Source of the DNA: Sunxiuqinia rutila
GTDB taxonomy: Bacteria; Bacteroidota; Bacteroidia; Bacteroidales; Prolixibacteraceae
Direction of reading: 5' to 3'
Length of the DNA stretch: 64,000 nt
NCBI RefSeq assembly: GCF_050589705.1
Contig: NZ_JBNGOT010000001.1
Coordinates: 372,001 to 436,000 of the forward strand
Shown here: one piece after another, positions 44,737 to 52,226 of the stretch
How positions within the stretch are numbered: position 1 is the first letter of the stretch
Layout of the letters: the number at the start of each line of letters is the position of its first letter
Position numbers and translations under genes: made by a program
The notes under the pieces: generated by a model
Database searches by the model: none
What the model was told of the DNA's origin: nothing
What the model saw: the letters and a program-made list of their open reading frames with translations, nothing else

Positions 44737-44997
44737 TTAGTTTAAAAATTTTGCACCAATGTTAGCTGTGTTTGTCGTGTTGAGTATGTTATTTTGGTAG
44801 TGAGTAGTCGTGCGATGAAAGCAAAGAGGACCAGAGGTGCAGTTACTGAGAACTTTTCTTTGAAATTGAAGGAGAAAGAAGTGCAAGCCTCTGGTCCGTT
44901 TTTTTAGTATCATAAGCATATTGCGGTTCATTTTAATTGCTTGTTGCTCGGAAAGTGAGCAGGCAGAAATTGCTGGCAATAATGCGGATTTAGTCAT
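44737..44997 (-). CDS. 86-codon ORF placed where a susC start would be expected
   Basis: ATG at 44997 lies 15 bp from a conserved susC leader block (AGCATTAATTT, 45012-45022). The peptide has no signal peptide, is basic with RTRGLHFFLLQFQRKVLSN in the middle and is Thr/Asn-rich at the end (HRTTTHYQNNILNTTNTAN). It could be a leader peptide, a gene remnant or simply an open frame over a structured RNA. I cannot assign a family. Confidence 0.3.
   Translation of the reverse strand: MTKSALLPAISACSLSEQQAIKMNRNMLMILKKRTRGLHFFLLQFQRKVLSNCTSGPLCFHRTTTHYQNNILNTTNTANIGAKFLN
44828..44905 (+). terminator. Large terminator-like hairpin opposite the susC2 leader
   Basis: Perfect 10-bp outer stem GGACCAGAGG (44828-44837) / CCTCTGGTCC (44888-44897), inner TGC / GCA pairing, loop of about 45 nt, followed by seven T on the plus strand only. 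There is no plus-strand gene upstream of it, so it may end an antisense RNA. I found no convincing plus-strand promoter. Confidence 0.5.
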
Positions 44998-45184
44998 GTT
45001 AGTTTTTTAATAGCATTAATTTATCATGCATCAATAAAACAGGATAGTAAAATTTTATCCCCTTTAGTGTAAAACAGGTCGTTTATTCCCCCAAATAAAA
45101 TCGGCCTGTTGTTTTAGTGAGAAAAAGTGTTTGAAACCTTCAATTTCAATTGCTTTAAGATTGTTAAAAAACCTTAACTAAATA

Positions 45185-45192
45185 CAAAAATA
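45185..45192 (-). promoter_or_regulatory. -7 promoter element of SusCD operon 2 (distal leader)
   Basis: Minus strand TATTTTTG; reading upstream, TTTC occurs 18 nt before it. It is about 34 nt from the conserved block CTTCAATTTCAATT, compared with 39 nt in front of operon 1, which supports it as a true susC-type promoter. Confidence 0.6.
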
Positions 45193-45621
45193 TAAAAATC
45201 CTCATACCGCGAAAGTTTTTAATCAAAAAAATACATAAAAGTTGATATATCTCATTTGTAGATTGTAAGTGTTTGGCGTTCCGTGTTTCGGTGGCTGTTT
45301 GCTGAACCCCTTATGGCATGCGGGTTTGAAGACTCTTGTTTTAAGATTGTGTTATTTATTTTATGCGGAAAATAATTTACAGAAAGACTAGTTTCATTTC
45401 GCAATTAATTCAATGGTTTTAGTTGAGAAGTGTATTGGATCAGGCGTAATGGTAGATGAAATGTTGAATAAATCATCAAAAGTGTTAATTGTCATAAAAT
45501 GATGACAAAAGTCATCGTTGCTCGTTCTGCCCGTTTGGATACAGAAGCGCAAAAACAACGTGTTGTGCCTGCTGCTGGGTAAGCTTTTGTTTTTAGAATA
45601 GCGGAAAGGACAGCTTTTAAT

Positions 45622-46374
45622 TTAAAGCAGTTTGCTTAGCTTTTCAATTCCGCTTACAATGTAAGTGGTTGTTGAAGGAGATATATTTTGGAAGTAGTGT
45701 TCTTTTTCCTCGCCCCATTCTTTTGCTGGGGGTGTTGTCTGGGGGTGTGTATTGTGTAAGACTAAGACCTGATTGATACCAGCGTTTTTAGCTCCTAGGA
45801 TGTCTGCCTCCCATGAATCGCCAATCATTAAACTCTTCTTTTTACGGGCATTGCAGGATGAAAGGGCGTGTTGGAAAATCCGTTTGTCTGGTTTTGGGGC
45901 TTGCACTTCCTCTGAGATAAAAATGCGTTTGAAATAAGGCGCTAAGCCACTTGATTCAATTTTGCGATGTTGAACTTCGGTGAAGCCATTGGTGATGATA
46001 TGCATTTGATAGCCTTTTTGCTTCAGGTAGTCCAATACGTCAAGTACATTGGGGTAAAGCTGTTTTTGGACGGGCATCAGCTTCAGGTAGTGGTCGTTCA
46101 TGGCCAGCGGGTCAACCGTCGTGATGTTGAAATAATTCAAGGTGTCCTCGAACCTTTTGCGGATTAGTTCTGGTTTTCGGATTTCCTGCTTGCGGTATGC
46201 TTCCCAGAGTTTGGTGTTTATGGTTTCGTAATAAGCAAAAAAGCGGTCAAAGTCAGGGATCAGCTTGTCTAATCCCATTTCAGCAACGGTTTGTTGCATG
46301 GCGAGTCTCGAATTGGTGCCGAAATCCCACAGGGTATGGTCGAGGTCAAAATACAGATGATCGTAAGGTCTCAT
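45622..46374 (-). CDS. HAD-superfamily nucleotidase, YjjG type
   Basis: A 250-residue phosphatase of the HAD fold. Motif I FDLDHTLWDF carries the nucleophile Asp, motif II is IITNGFTEVQ, motif III a Lys in QAPKPDKRIF, and motif IV GDSWEADILGAKNAG. The DHTLWDF variant is characteristic of YjjG pyrimidine 5'-nucleotidases, which hydrolyse non-canonical pyrimidine nucleotides. The start at 46374 (MRPYDHLYFDLD) is preferred to an upstream in-frame Met at 46449 whose extra 25 residues are unlike the family. Confidence 0.9.
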   Translation of the reverse strand: MRPYDHLYFDLDHTLWDFGTNSRLAMQQTVAEMGLDKLIPDFDRFFAYYETINTKLWEAYRKQEIRKPELIRKRFEDTLNYFNITTVDPLAMNDHYLKLMPVQKQLYPNVLDVLDYLKQKGYQMHIITNGFTEVQHRKIESSGLAPYFKRIFISEEVQAPKPDKRIFQHALSSCNARKKKSLMIGDSWEADILGAKNAGINQVLVLHNTHPQTTPPAKEWGEEKEHYFQNISPSTTTYIVSGIEKLSKLL

Positions 46375-46436
46375 ACAGTTCAATTGTTCGTTTTCATTAT
46401 TGACTGAGTGTTTTGTTGCAAGTTCCAAATTCCAGG

Positions 46437-46477
46437 TTCGAAATATCAAGTTGTTCGAAATATCAAGTTGTTCGAAG
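46437..46477. repeat. 17-bp direct repeat, 2.4 copies
   Basis: Two exact copies of TTCGAAATATCAAGTTG (46437-46453, 46454-46470) and a start of a third, in the gap between rsmI and the HAD gene. Looks like a microsatellite-type duplication. Confidence 0.85.
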
Positions 46478-46537
46478 TTTCTTAAAGCCTGGGAAGTTGA
46501 ATGTCCGAATGTTGAACCTCCTTGTGATAGTGGTCAA

Positions 46538-47227
46538 TTATTGGCTTTTGTTGGCTGACTTTTTGCCTTCTACCACAATGACAATTTCCCCCTTAACGGT
46601 TTTTGATTTGAAATGGTTGGCGAGTTCGGTGACCGTGCCTCGTGCATTTTCTTCATGCAGTTTGGAAAGTTCGCGTGAAACGGATGCTCGGCGGTCAGCA
46701 CCAAAAAACTCAGCAAATTGCTCGAGGCTCTTCACCAGCCGGTAAGGCGATTCGTAAAAAATCAGGGTGCGTTCTTCTTCGGCCAGTTGCATCAGCTTTT
46801 TCTGACGTCCTTTCTTGGGTGGTAAAAATCCTTCAAAGCAAAAACGGTCGTTGGGGAGTCCGGAGTTGACCAAGGCTGGAATTAGCGCAGTGGCTCCGGG
46901 CAGGCATTCAACCTCAATTTCATGGTCAATGCAAGCTCTCACCAATAAATAACCGGGATCACTTATCGCTGGCGTGCCTGCATCCGAAATGAGGGCAATG
47001 GTTTCGCCCCCGGCAATACGCTGGGCAATGTGCTCTACGGTTTTGTGTTCGTTAAATTTATGGTGTGAAAAGACCTTCTTCTGAATTTCAAAATGATGAA
47101 GCAGCTTGGAAGAGGTGCGTGTGTCTTCTGCCAAAATCAAGTCCACTTCCTTTAAAACTTTGATGGCCCGCAAAGTCATATCATCCAAATTGCCAATTGG
47201 AGTTGGCACAATATATAGTTTTCCCAT
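46538..47227 (-). CDS. rsmI: 16S rRNA (cytidine-1402-2'-O)-methyltransferase
   Basis: A 229-residue tetrapyrrole-methylase-fold enzyme. VPTPIGNLDDMTLRAIKVL and the AEDTR motif that names the family lie in the first 40 residues; LISDAGTPAISDPG forms the SAM site, and FYESPYRLVKSL follows. It makes the 2'-O methyl of the doubly methylated C1402 in the ribosomal P site. Confidence 0.96.
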   Translation of the reverse strand: MGKLYIVPTPIGNLDDMTLRAIKVLKEVDLILAEDTRTSSKLLHHFEIQKKVFSHHKFNEHKTVEHIAQRIAGGETIALISDAGTPAISDPGYLLVRACIDHEIEVECLPGATALIPALVNSGLPNDRFCFEGFLPPKKGRQKKLMQLAEEERTLIFYESPYRLVKSLEQFAEFFGADRRASVSRELSKLHEENARGTVTELANHFKSKTVKGEIVIVVEGKKSANKSQ

Positions 47228-47268
47228 TTTTTGCTGTGTAATTAATGTATCTCAGTTTGAATTTCGGT

Positions 47269-48114
47269 TTAGTTGTTGAAACGTCGTTTAACCAGTTGAG
47301 CAAACTGAACGCTGGTGTCGGTCTTTTTCCATTTGAAGTTGGAATTTAGATAGGCCACGGCTTCCTCCAGGTTTTGGGCCTGGTCAATCTCCTTCACGGT
47401 TTGTGAAAAAAGTTCGGGATTGTTGTTGAAAAGTTCCCGTGTATATTGAAAGCGGTCATTAAGGCCAATGGCTGTTTCGAGCTTCTGGATGGGTGAACTG
47501 GACAGTTTGGTGTCTACTGGTTTGCCTTCCAGAAGCAGGTCATTCAGTGACTTGCCCGTAACAAAATTTTCACCAAGGGTTTTGGAAAACACAGGTTCTT
47601 CCTTTTCTTCTGGTAAGTTCTCAGCCATGACGGTTTGTTTTTCACTTACTTCTTCCACTTCTTGAATATTCGGGCTAACAACAGCTTCCGGTTCTACCTC
47701 GTTAGTTTCTGCTGAAATTGGTTCCTCAGGAACTTCGGCTACCTGAGGTTCAGGTTCAGTTGTTGTGGGCTCCTCGCTTTTCTCGGGTTGAATCGAAGAA
47801 GGCTCCGGCTGTTCAATTGCCTGTTTGGGAGATTCTACCTTTGCTGTTATTTCCTCCTCTGTTGTTTCCATTGCCGGTTCCGAAACAATGGGACTTGCCA
47901 GGGTTGTCGGTTCTTTCAGTGCGCTTCCGTTGGTGCTTTTCTGCTGGCTGAGTTCTTTTAAGAATTCAAACTCCTGCGCCACAAGTTTCGACTTGCTAAC
48001 GGCAATGTCAAGCATAAAACGCGAGAGCTCCTGAGACTGTTTTAGCTCGCCGGCAATTTCATTTAATTCTTCCAGATCTTTTAAAATGAGGTGTATCAAT
48101 TTGTGCTTTTCCAT
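47269..48114 (-). CDS. Acidic protein with a conserved C-terminal domain, function unknown
   Basis: A 281-residue protein in three parts. Residues 1-55 are a helical coiled-coil-like head (HLILKDLEELNEIAGELKQS). Residues about 60-185 are a Glu/Pro/Thr/Ser-rich disordered linker that varies freely. The last 95 residues form a compact helical domain (KSLNDLLLEGKPVDTKLSSS, then IGLNDRFQYTRELFNNNPEL and a basic end QLVKRRFNN). It is divergent from tdk, with no signal peptide. I believe the C-terminal domain is conserved in Bacteroidota but know no function; head plus tail suggests a scaffolding or adaptor protein. Confidence 0.75.
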   Translation of the reverse strand: MEKHKLIHLILKDLEELNEIAGELKQSQELSRFMLDIAVSKSKLVAQEFEFLKELSQQKSTNGSALKEPTTLASPIVSEPAMETTEEEITAKVESPKQAIEQPEPSSIQPEKSEEPTTTEPEPQVAEVPEEPISAETNEVEPEAVVSPNIQEVEEVSEKQTVMAENLPEEKEEPVFSKTLGENFVTGKSLNDLLLEGKPVDTKLSSSPIQKLETAIGLNDRFQYTRELFNNNPELFSQTVKEIDQAQNLEEAVAYLNSNFKWKKTDTSVQFAQLVKRRFNN

Positions 48115-48149
48115 AATGATTCAAAAACAATTTAACCCGACAATTTCGT

Positions 48150-48157
48150 TACTTTTG
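48150..48157 (+). promoter_or_regulatory. -7 element of the tdk operon
   Basis: TACTTTTG, exact TAnnTTTG match, 34 nt before the tdk ATG; -33 box weak. Confidence 0.5.
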
Positions 48158-48191
48158 TAAAAGTAGTAAAATACAAATTTAAACACTGTAA

Positions 48192-48764
48192 ATGTTTCTT
48201 GAAAGGGATGTCAGCCATCATAAAAACGGCGGTACAATAGAAGTTATTGCCGGTTCCATGTTTTCCGGGAAAACAGAAGAGTTAATCAGACGATTGCGAC
48301 GAGCACAGTTTGCCCGCCAGAAAGTGGAAATCTTTAAGCCGATTGTCGATACCCGCTATTCAATGCAGGATGTGGTGTCGCATGACGAGAATTCCATCCC
48401 CAGTTCTCCGGTTGAAAACTCGGCGAATATTTTGTTGCTGGCCGGAAATGTGGATGTGGTGGCCATCGATGAAGCTCAGTTTTTCGATAAAGGCCTGGTT
48501 GATGTTTGCCAGAAATTGGCTGACATGGGAGTTCGGGTAATTGTTGCCGGGTTGGATATGGATTTTCAAGGGAAGCCTTTTGGGCCGATGCCCGACCTGA
48601 TGGCAATTGCCAATTATGTGTCGAAAGTACATGCTATCTGCGTACGATGTGGCAGTGTGGCCCAGTTTTCGCACCGACTGGTCTCGAATGACAAGCAAGT
48701 CTTTTTAGGAGAGAAGTCAGAATATGAACCGCTTTGTCGGGTGTGCTACAATAAGGTGAAATAA
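48192..48764 (+). CDS. tdk: Thymidine kinase
   Basis: A 190-residue type II thymidine kinase. P-loop IAGSMFSGKTEELIRRLRRAQ at about 18-38, Asp/Glu motif VVAIDEAQFF near 93, lasso loop GLDMDFQGKPFGPM, and two zinc CxxC pairs: ICVRCG and PLCRVC. Unrelated to the dNK at 4527. The murF-alr start is 2 nt after its stop, so both are in one transcript. Confidence 0.96.
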   Translation: MFLERDVSHHKNGGTIEVIAGSMFSGKTEELIRRLRRAQFARQKVEIFKPIVDTRYSMQDVVSHDENSIPSSPVENSANILLLAGNVDVVAIDEAQFFDKGLVDVCQKLADMGVRVIVAGLDMDFQGKPFGPMPDLMAIANYVSKVHAICVRCGSVAQFSHRLVSNDKQVFLGEKSEYEPLCRVCYNKVK

Positions 48765-48766
48765 TT

Positions 48767-51247
48767 ATGAGCCAATTGTCAATTGAAAAAATAGCAGCAG
48801 TTGTTGAGGGAACCGTATTGACGGGAAGTGCTGCAACAACAGGAGTAATTTCGTCGCTCTCCATCGATAGCCGAACACTGGTCGATCCGGAAGGCTGTCT
48901 TTTCTTTGCCTTGGTCGGAGAGCGTCATGACGGCCACCGTCACTTGCTTGAGCTGTATGAAAAAGGCGTACGCCATTTTGTGGTTTCAGCGCCTCCGCAG
49001 GAATCGGATGCCTTTCAGGAAGCCTCTTTTATTGTTGTAAAGAATACATTGACTGCGCTTCAGCAGTTAGCCGCCTTTATTCGAAATGAATTTCAGTTCC
49101 CTGTTTTGGCAATCACCGGGAGCAATGGGAAAACCATTGTGAAGGAATGGCTTTTTGATTTGCTGCAGCAGGAATTCCGAATTTTTAGAAGTCCCAAAAG
49201 CTACAACTCGCAGGTTGGTGTTCCGCTTTCAATTTGGAACATGCAGGGAGATGCTGAGTTGGGGATTCTGGAAGCAGGAATTTCAAAGCCCGGCGAAATG
49301 AACAAACTGGCCGGATTGATTCGCCCGGAAATTGGTTTGTTTACCAACATTGGTGATGCGCATCAGGAAAACTTTTCATCGGTGGAAGAAAAAGTGGGAG
49401 AAAAACTGCGGCTTTTTGAAGGAGCCAACTTGTTGGTTTGCCGTCGGGATCAGGAGCTGGTTTTTAAAATGGCTTCTGAAAAATATGCATCAAGCGAAAC
49501 CCGTATTTTTTCGTGGTCAACCAATGGCTTGCCGGCCGATCTGGTGTTTACTGTAAAATCCAGCCAGACGACAACCCAGCTTCTTTTTGAATGGGAAGCA
49601 TCCAGCTATGCCATTCCGATTCCATTTGTTGATGAGGCTTCCATAGAGAATGCCTGTCATTGTTTGGCACTCATTTGTGCCAAAGGATGGTTGAGTGATT
49701 CCGTCATCCGCGGGTTTGAAAGTTTGCAGGCCGTTGCCATGCGACTGGAGCTTAAGCAGGGGGTGAATGGCTGTACGCTGATTAATGACTTTTACAATTC
49801 AGATATCAATTCGCTGGAAATTGCCTTGCAGTTTCTGAACCAGCAAACCGGCTTCCCGAACCAGCGGAAAACAGTTATTTTATCCGACATCAAGCAATCT
49901 GGCTTTGCGCCCTATCAACTCTACACGGAGGTGAATCGTTTGCTGCAGCTGAACCGGGTGAATCAACTCATCGGAATTGGTTCGGTTATTCAGGAGCATC
50001 AGGGTGTTTTTCAGGTGCCGGCGCAGTTTTATGAGTCAACGCAGGAGTTTGTAAAACAGGCAAAGACGGAAGATTATCAGAATGAAGTCATCCTTCTAAA
50101 AGGAGCGCGCGAGTTTCGTTTTGAAAGTGTGTCTTCCTTGCTTCAGAAAAAATACCACCGGACCCAGCTGGAAATTAGCTTGAACACCTTGGTGGAGAAC
50201 CTGAACGCTTTTCGGGCTGTGATCAAACCAGAAACCCGTATTATGGTCATGGTGAAAGCCTTTTCCTACGGAAGTGGAACGGTGGAAATCGCTCGTGCCC
50301 TGGAATATCAGAATGTGAACTATTTGGCGGTGGCTGTGGCTGATGAGGGAATTGAGTTGCGACAGGCCGGCATTGAAACGCCCATTTTGGTGATGAACCC
50401 GGAAGAACACAGCTTTGATGCGATGATTGAGTACCGGCTGGAACCCAACATTTATTCCTGGGAGGTGTTCCGGAAATTTAATAAGGTGGCGGCTCATTCA
50501 GCGGTTTCGCAGTATCCGGTTCATATTAAGCTGGAAACTGGCATGAACCGCCTGGGATTTTCTGATGCTGAAGAGTTGGCTGAAATAACGAACCAGGTAC
50601 AACAAGAGGGGATTCTGCGCGTGCGGTCGGTCTTTTCGCATTTGGCAGCCACCGACGAACCCTTGCATGATGCGTTTACCCGAAGACAATATGAGCGGTT
50701 CCAGCATTTGGCTGATGTGGTTGTTGCTAATCAAAAAAATAAGGTGATCCGGCATATTCTTAATTCAGCGGGCATAGAGCGTTTCCCGGAGTTTCAAATG
50801 GATATGGTGCGTTTGGGAATTGGGCTTTATGGAGTGGCTGCTGAGTCGATTGACGTACGACCAATTGCTCGTTGGACAACGGCTGTTTCGCAAGTGAAAA
50901 CGGTGTTGAAACAAGAGACCGTTGGCTATGGACGAAAAGGAAAAGTGGATCGACACAAGCAAATCGCGGTCATTCCGGTCGGTTATGCCGATGGTTACAA
51001 CCGCCGCTTCAGTAATGGCGTGGGTAAAGTATGGGTGAATGGTGTTCGGGTGCCTGTTATCGGGAATGTTTGCATGGACATGACGATGATTGACGTTTCG
51101 GAGGTGGAAGTAAAAGCGGGTGACTTGGTCGAGTTGATGGGCGAGCACATTGGCTTAATGGAGCTTGCTGCTTGGGCCGAAACGATTCCGTATGAGATTT
51201 TAACAGGGATTTCGCAACGCGTACGACGGGTGTATTCGCAGGAATAA
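48767..51247 (+). CDS. Bifunctional MurF / alanine racemase
   Basis: An 826-residue fusion. The N-terminal half (1-about 450) is UDP-N-acetylmuramoyl-tripeptide--D-Ala-D-Ala ligase with ATP loop AITGSNGKTIVKEWL (Lys122) and EAGISKPGEMNKL. The C-terminal half is alanine racemase with PLP Lys497 in MVMVKAFSYGSGT and the motifs VGYADGYNRRFSNG and GNVCMDMTMIDV. The enzyme makes D-Ala and uses the Ddl product D-Ala-D-Ala, so it flanks the Ddl step. In the MurF half the ATP site is intact but the metal-binding Asn/His block is compressed (NDFYNSD). Such fusions are known in Bacteroidota. Confidence 0.95.
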   Translation: MSQLSIEKIAAVVEGTVLTGSAATTGVISSLSIDSRTLVDPEGCLFFALVGERHDGHRHLLELYEKGVRHFVVSAPPQESDAFQEASFIVVKNTLTALQQLAAFIRNEFQFPVLAITGSNGKTIVKEWLFDLLQQEFRIFRSPKSYNSQVGVPLSIWNMQGDAELGILEAGISKPGEMNKLAGLIRPEIGLFTNIGDAHQENFSSVEEKVGEKLRLFEGANLLVCRRDQELVFKMASEKYASSETRIFSWSTNGLPADLVFTVKSSQTTTQLLFEWEASSYAIPIPFVDEASIENACHCLALICAKGWLSDSVIRGFESLQAVAMRLELKQGVNGCTLINDFYNSDINSLEIALQFLNQQTGFPNQRKTVILSDIKQSGFAPYQLYTEVNRLLQLNRVNQLIGIGSVIQEHQGVFQVPAQFYESTQEFVKQAKTEDYQNEVILLKGAREFRFESVSSLLQKKYHRTQLEISLNTLVENLNAFRAVIKPETRIMVMVKAFSYGSGTVEIARALEYQNVNYLAVAVADEGIELRQAGIETPILVMNPEEHSFDAMIEYRLEPNIYSWEVFRKFNKVAAHSAVSQYPVHIKLETGMNRLGFSDAEELAEITNQVQQEGILRVRSVFSHLAATDEPLHDAFTRRQYERFQHLADVVVANQKNKVIRHILNSAGIERFPEFQMDMVRLGIGLYGVAAESIDVRPIARWTTAVSQVKTVLKQETVGYGRKGKVDRHKQIAVIPVGYADGYNRRFSNGVGKVWVNGVRVPVIGNVCMDMTMIDVSEVEVKAGDLVELMGEHIGLMELAAWAETIPYEILTGISQRVRRVYSQE

Positions 51248-51313
51248 GAAAACTCTTGCAAAATCCGACTTGGTCCAAATGGAGGTTTCCGGTAGCGTGG
51301 GGCCAGTAAGAAC

Positions 51314-51364
51314 AAAAGGAGAAATTGAGCTGAAACAGGTCAATTTCTCCTTTTGCTTTTTATA
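51314..51364. terminator. Bidirectional terminator between murF-alr and the Crp/Fnr gene
   Basis: Fifteen-bp perfect stem AAAAGGAGAAATTGA / TCAATTTCTCCTTTT with an 11-nt loop, T-rich on the right; it also ends the minus-strand message arriving from 51376. Confidence 0.85.
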
Positions 51365-51375
51365 GTTAGTGGATT

Positions 51376-52077
51376 TTAGCCTAGTTTGCTAATTTTATCC
51401 AGTTTATGTGCGTCTAGAATCCGGATTTTACGACCATCAATGGCAATGACTTTTTCGCCTGCAAAAGTGGAAAGCGTACGGATGGCATTGGATGTGGTCA
51501 TGTTTGAAAGGTTGGCAATATCTTCGCGCGAAAGGAACACTTTCAACGTTGCCCCGTCGTTTTCATACCCATACTTTTCTTTTAATAAAAGCAAGGATTC
51601 GGCTAAACGTCCGCGAATATGTTTCTGGGTAAGCGTAACGGTGCGCGAGTTGGAAAAACCGAGTTCGCGGGCCAGTTTCCGTAAAAGCTTAGCGGTAATG
51701 TCTGAGTTTTTCAGCATGTAGTCGAAGAAAAATTCGGAATCAACATGGCAGGCCAGTGAGTCTTCTAAAGCAACGGCTGATGCAATGTGTATTTCTCCGG
51801 CCAAAAGAGCGCGGTACCCAATAAAGCCACAAGGCTTGGTCATGCGAATGATTTGTTCGCGTCCCCCAACCCCTTCTTTAAAGATCTTGATTTTTCCTTC
51901 AATCAAGAACAAGAATCCGCTGGGTTTATCACCTTCCTTATAGATGAACTCATTTTTCTTAAAATTGGCGAGCGTGATATGTTTGAGTAGTTGCTCTTTT
52001 TCATCGGGAGTTAACAAACTGAAAACCGATTCTGGATTTTCGAGCATCTCCTTAATTCCCCTTTCATGACTCAGCAT
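51376..52077 (-). CDS. Crp/Fnr-family transcriptional regulator
   Basis: A 233-residue protein: cyclic-nucleotide-binding-type barrel (about 20-125, including KEGDKPSGFLFLIEGKIKIF), long dimer helix, and a winged helix-turn-helix (LSREDIANLSNMTTSNAIRTLS, about 180-201). It lacks the N-terminal Cys cluster of Fnr, so it is not an iron-sulfur oxygen sensor; the cAMP-contact residues are also not evident, leaving the effector unknown. ATG 52077 is used rather than an in-frame TTG at 52086. Confidence 0.92.
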   Translation of the reverse strand: MLSHERGIKEMLENPESVFSLLTPDEKEQLLKHITLANFKKNEFIYKEGDKPSGFLFLIEGKIKIFKEGVGGREQIIRMTKPCGFIGYRALLAGEIHIASAVALEDSLACHVDSEFFFDYMLKNSDITAKLLRKLARELGFSNSRTVTLTQKHIRGRLAESLLLLKEKYGYENDGATLKVFLSREDIANLSNMTTSNAIRTLSTFAGEKVIAIDGRKIRILDAHKLDKISKLG

Positions 52078-52226
52078 ATATTCCAACTTTATATGTTATA
52101 CAGCATCAAAGTTAACTAAATTTAACAAATAAAAAATCTTTTGACGACTTATTTGCCCTTGAGTGAGGCTGATTGTGGTGACCTCTCATTTTATGGGGTG
52201 TGCAGGTAAAATCAAGCCTTTTTAAA

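Larger units (their letters stand above)
44552..45621. other. 1.07-kb regulatory region upstream of susC2
   Basis: From the susC2 start leftwards in transcription: a susC leader copy (44552 to about 44670); a hairpin with plus-strand T-run (44828-44905) inside an 86-codon minus-strand ORF (44737-44997); a second, complete susC leader copy (45012 to about 45180) and a TATTTTTG box (45185-45192). From 45195 to 45621 the DNA is AT-rich and I see nothing recognisable. Confidence 0.65.

Noticed and set aside
44828..44905. Attenuator or terminator of the susC2 message on the minus strand
   Set aside because: The minus strand has only CTCTTTGC after the stem, while the seven-T run is on the plus strand.
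45193..45621. Regulator gene for SusCD operon 2
   Set aside because: AT-rich DNA with no frame of useful length or helix-turn-helix pattern.
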